Source of the DNA: Amia ocellicauda
Lineage: Eukaryota > Chordata > Actinopteri > Amiiformes > Amiidae
Direction: 5' to 3'
DNA: 64,000 bases
Assembly: GCF_036373705.1 (NCBI RefSeq)
Contig: NC_089856.1
Span: 32,274,298 to 32,338,297 of the forward strand
The notes below the pieces were generated by a model that saw only the letters and a list, made by a program, of their open reading frames with translations, ran no database searches and was not told the origin of the DNA. Positions 60,101-64,000 of this stretch are shown piece by piece (position 1 is the first letter of the stretch; every line of letters begins with the position of its first letter). A program made the position numbers and the translations under genes.

Positions 60101-61230
60101 AAAAAGAAATATAAACAACAAACCAACCCAACCAAAACAAAACAAAACAAACCAAAATGCTTTTCTTACCCAACCCCCAAAAAAGAAGCACAATTAATTG
60201 TAACCATGTTGTCTTCGAAGGGAAATACTAGTCACACTCTGATCTGAATCCAGTGATTCACCCAAAACTGCTATTGTCAAGTTATGTATAGGTATATTTC
60301 TTTCAGTAGTAACCTGCCAATAGATATCCAAACTTTAAATTATTATTGTTAATAATACAAATGTATAATATAATACACCCAACATCCTGACAATTTCATT
60401 CTTTATCAATTATTTTGTTTGAAGTTATGTAACACAGATGTATTTATGTGTGTGTATGTTTATATATTATTGGATAACTTTGGGTATTTGCAATTGTAAC
60501 AGTTGCAGAAAATGACATTTTAAAGATATGTTACTCTTTATCATTTAAGGAACTAAAAAAAAAAAAAAAAAGAGTAATTTCTACACGGGAAGGTAAACAC
60601 AAAAAAAGACTGTTCTTATTCCTACATTAAATCAATCATGTTATAGAGTAGGATTGAAACGGATCACGTCCAGCTATAGTCATCCTAATGTGCTTTTGTA
60701 TGTATTTATGCATGTTTGTTTGTTTTTTGTTCTTGCATTAAGTTGTAGTGTAACAAAAGATGCTGCTTTCTTTTCATTTAGAAATGCCATGTGCAAGCCT
60801 GCTCCCAGAAACCATTGCGGTTCAATTAAATGAACTGTGACCCGGAACCAAAATTTGTTGTTCAACTTATATTGCAGACTGTAGTCAGTGCTAGTATACT
60901 GTTGAAAACACCGCATCGGGTAAGTATAAACACATGTACGCATATCTTTATGTCCTTTATTGCATCGGACAGCTGATGTATCGAGCATTTTCTTTTAAAC
61001 GCTGCAGTGTCTGGCTTTGGTTCAGGCACCACACTTGAGTGCTTGTTCATTTCTTACCGGTACAAAGTAGCTGGTTTGTGTTACATTTCATATTATTACA
61101 CGGTTAGCTAAAGCATACATTTTAGACTCGATATATGATTTTGATGTATTGTTTCAGATTGTCCTGTATTAAAGTGAATAGATATTGCGTGTGGGGAAAC
61201 AAAAGACACCGTTGTGTGTTTGAATGTGCA
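51150..61230. other. Long intergenic stretch between NPPC and DIS3L2; no gene recognised
   Basis: AT-rich throughout, with poly-T/poly-A runs and a poly(C) run near 53,499. Open frames are short and show no known domain. Untranslated first exon(s) and the promoter of DIS3L2 may lie near the right end, but none could be fixed. Confidence 0.5.
56097..56128 (+). promoter_or_regulatory. Possible ZNF143/THAP11-type motif
   Basis: AACTACATGTCCCATCATCC then TTTGCAGTG resembles the long ACTACA-N2-TCCCA motif bound by ZNF143 with THAP11. It has no clear promoter next to it and could be part of an old repeat. Confidence 0.35.
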
Positions 61231-61234
61231 TGTG

Positions 61235-61262
61235 ATCTATCTATCTATCTATCTAGGTAGGT
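61235..61262. repeat. (CTAT)n microsatellite
   Basis: About five CTAT units followed by GTAG units. Confidence 0.9.
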
Positions 61263-61860
61263 AGTTTAGATAATAAAGCCCTAGTCGTTTATTTTTAAGT
61301 CATCAAGCAAACTGACACGTTTTATGTTGGAAAAAAATGAGATGCATTGCATTCTTAACATATATCATGAGAATAAAGCTGTTAAGTCTTTTGTTTTTTT
61401 AAGTAATCTTACTTAAACCCAGTTTCACAAAGCAATTTGTATAGAAAGCCAAGAACTTTATCGCCTCCCAATAAGTCGACCATCTGTTCAGTATAATTTA
61501 AGTTAGTTTGAAATTGTAATGCCCAGCAGTTGTAATTTGTTAAATTGAATTATCTAGAAATTCGAATCAGCCGTATTATTCATAACTGAACAAATAAACT
61601 CTTCCAGAATCTTAATATACAACATTCTGTTCTTACAATACAAATAACCATTTTAAGTGTTATTGCCAGTAACGACACTCTGTTATGTATGTTTAAAAAA
61701 CAAACAAACAAACATAAAAAAAAACTGTCATTAACAATATTCAATTTAATGGTAGATATGCCTTTATACGCTTGGTGTGTAAGTGTTGAAGACTATGGAG
61801 GTGGAAGAACAACACCTTAATTAATTATATTATTTTATGCCCTGTTGAAGCAGAAACATC

Positions 61861-63987
61861 ATGCAACATCATAGGCAGGGCAGAGGGATTAACCAGTCTG
61901 GAGAGGGCAGGCGAGTGCAGAATGCCCCCCAGAAAGATGCCTATTCCAGGCTCCTTAATCAGCATCACAGCAGCAAGTTTCGCTCTTTCCTGAACCAGTT
62001 TGCACAGCAACAGCAGCTGGAAATGGATGAGAACGGGGGAAATCTGGCTGGTGATACCAGTCTGGAGAGGCAGGATACTCCTCCAAGGAAGAGGGAAGAT
62101 GACATGAAAGGAGGCCTCTGCACGAATGGATATTCACCTTCCGCCACTAAGGGAGCTGAAGCGGAGAGCTGTCTGTCCTTATACATGGAGAAGCTGAGCG
62201 AGCGCGGAGACTCTGTGGAGACCTTGAAGGTCGCGCAAGGGATGGCAGCTCGGCAGCGCCATGGCAAAAGGAGGGACACCAACACCAGCCAGGATGGAGA
62301 CGTTGAGTCTGGTGGTGAGGGGACCTTGAGACAGGTGAACTCCAACCAGCAGAAGCATCATCACAGCGATATTCTGTCTTCAGTGCCCTGCACGGCAGTT
62401 CTTGTGGGAGGCTTGGACAAGGATATGCTCCTGAGCTCAAGACAAGAGTTTTCTGCTGCAGTGCACAGCAGTAGCCCTGGCTCTGGGCTTGAACAGCAGC
62501 AGGACAAGAAAAAGAAATCAAAGAAGAAAAATGTGACCAAAGGCAATGCAGGTGGCAACCAAGAGGGATCGGGATTCAAAGATTGCGATGGGACAACTGT
62601 CAAAAAAGGACACATTGATATGGGAACTATTGGGCAGTCCCCAGGTAAGCCAGGAGTAATATAAATCACATCTGTCTTCTAGTACAATTCAAACTTTCCA
62701 TTTATGAACAGAGCTTTGAAGGAACTTTAAAAAAATCTACAGAACTTAAAATTTGGCAATGATAATATGCATCCATGTTTTCTGCATACTAGTTCATCTT
62801 TCAAATTGCTGTCAAATGCTTGTTCTACATCCCAAATTGAAAACCATTTTCATATACCAGTATTTCTAAACTAACACATCTGAATGTCAGTCAAAATAAA
62901 GTAGACAATGCAGTTCTTTATTCAAAGTCAGGGAATTGGCACCGAAATCATTATAACTACTGCAGTGGCTCATGCTTCTGTTAATATAGGATTAATATTT
63001 GTTTATATTAAAAATCCTGTCATTCTTAGCGTCCTCTTAACCTGATATTTATCAATCTACTTCTGTACTTCCTTTGTATATCGGTTAACTTTACATTCCT
63101 TATTTTGTATTTCAAATGCTGTCTCCAAGTCGGCCCGTTTGAGCTAAGGTTTAGTGTTTTATTTTGTACTTTCAGGCACAATGTGTAGTCCAAATATGAC
63201 TCCCTCTGATAAAGGTAAAAATAAGCACAAACCAGGCAGAGGCAAGAAGAAACAAGTGTTTGAAACCTACATGGATGCACAGGATGTTTCTGCAGGGTTA
63301 AAGAGACAAGAACTCATTCAGGTAAAATAAATCTAATCTGTTTGGTGTATGTATGTATATATATATATATATTTGTTTGTTTGTTTGCAGATGTCCTTAC
63401 CTTAATATTTCCTCCAAGAAATGGTTGCTCAAAATGTCTTCTGTGTTGTTACAATTTACCCAAGTCTTATACTAGCATAGTTCCAATTTGTTAGTTATTT
63501 TTTGAGTACACACAGATCTTGACTTTGAAGTGACTGGAAGTGAGTTGAGGCAGGTGCATATCATTGTACAGTTCTGCACTGTGACTTTGAAATAGCCTTA
63601 ACACAGGATTATTTAAACTGCAATTGATTTACAGAGACTAATATTTCAGTAGTTTCAACAAAACTTTTCCCCTGGGCTATAATATTGAAAGTATTTTCAT
63701 TTAACTGTTGTAAACATCATGAATGGAAACTTTACTGCACATTAGCATTGATCTTGGAATTATTTACATAAGGTAACAGTTTATAGTCCACAAGGAGTGC
63801 CTTTGAATACAAACAGGAAACTCAAGATGAACAAGTAATGTAATCTATATGAATATATGTATGATACCATATGTTTTCCTTCATACTGTATTTTTGTGAA
63901 TTATATTTTACATTAAACTTTGTCCTTTTGTAGGGCTCCTTAAGAATCAACCCTAAAAAGTACCATGAAGCCTTCATTCCTTCTCCT
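61861..63987 (+). CDS. DIS3L2: DIS3-like 3'-5' exoribonuclease 2, first three coding exons (gene continues beyond window)
   Basis: Exons 61861-62644 (GTAAGC donor, phase 1), 63176-63321 (acceptor TTTCAG, GTAAAA donor, phase 0) and 63934-63987 (acceptor TTTGTAG, GTAAGT donor). Cytoplasmic exosome-independent RNase II-family enzyme that degrades uridylated RNAs such as pre-let-7; loss causes Perlman syndrome in human. Identity rests on exons 2-3: [28 protein letters not shown] and [18 protein letters not shown] match the start of the human protein closely. Exon 1 adds about 261 residues of low-complexity, polar sequence with QQQQ, a Lys-rich [10 protein letters not shown] stretch and several Ser/Gly-rich parts; it is not in the human form I know. 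An in-frame TGA at 61846-61848 fixes ATG 61861 as the first possible start on this exon. A Met in exon 2 (63181) could start a shorter form. Cold-shock and RNB catalytic domains lie beyond the window. Confidence 0.93.
62645..63175 (+). other. Intron 1 of DIS3L2 (coding part)
   Basis: GT/AG intron; AT-rich, nothing else seen. Confidence 0.85.
63322..63933 (+). other. Intron 2 of DIS3L2 (coding part)
   Basis: GT/AG intron with a GTAT/TA/GTTT simple-sequence run at about 63,345-63,387. Confidence 0.85.
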
Positions 63988-64000
63988 GTAAGTATTTCAC

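Noticed and set aside
60878..60919. Possible small untranslated exon of DIS3L2 (TTGCAG acceptor, GTAAGT donor)
   Set aside because: Good-looking splice sites alone are common by chance; no promoter signal next to it.
1..64000. CRISPR arrays, operons, bacterial promoters, phage or plasmid features
   Set aside because: The sequence is vertebrate nuclear DNA; none of these apply and no such pattern is present.

Overview
This window is vertebrate nuclear DNA, most likely from a ray-finned fish. Genes are sparse and have many introns. Splice sites are GT/AG and the background is AT-rich. Three Tc1-family transposons of types common in fish are present. The gene set and order (possible ARMC9 3' end, B3GNT7, NCL, NPPC, DIS3L2) match a block known from human 2q37.1. 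I cannot name the species.

Layout: (1) 0-1.2 kb: a proline/serine-rich exon, possibly the end of ARMC9. (2) 1.2-14.5 kb: intergenic DNA with a palindrome, a 1-kb element with Tc1-like ends, a 321-bp MITE-like element and a ~100-bp inverted repeat pair. (3) 14.5-18.4 kb: B3GNT7 (+), a Golgi glycosyltransferase whose start codon is split by its only coding intron. (4) 21.4-26 kb: repeats, a candidate minus-strand gene for a single-pass membrane protein that I do not recognise, and an intact Tc1 copy. (5) 30.4-33.4 kb: two broken Tc1-family copies. (6) 33.7-41.3 kb: nucleolin (NCL, -), reconstructed as 16 coding exons (672 residues); its introns carry four C/D snoRNAs, two U82-type and two U20-type. 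(7) 46.6-51.2 kb: NPPC (-), the C-type natriuretic peptide precursor (118 residues), with a TATA promoter and probably a third, untranslated exon. (8) 51.2-61.8 kb: intergenic. (9) 61.86 kb to the end: the first three coding exons of DIS3L2 (+), which runs off the window.

The genes are neighbours by conserved synteny and do not form an operon. NCL and its intronic snoRNAs are one functional unit: the host protein works in ribosome biogenesis and the snoRNAs guide 18S rRNA 2'-O-methylation. The items most worth following up are the doubled U82 and U20 snoRNAs, the unrecognised membrane-protein exons at 22.0-23.6 kb, the altered receptor-contact residues in the CNP ring, and the long N-terminal extension of DIS3L2.
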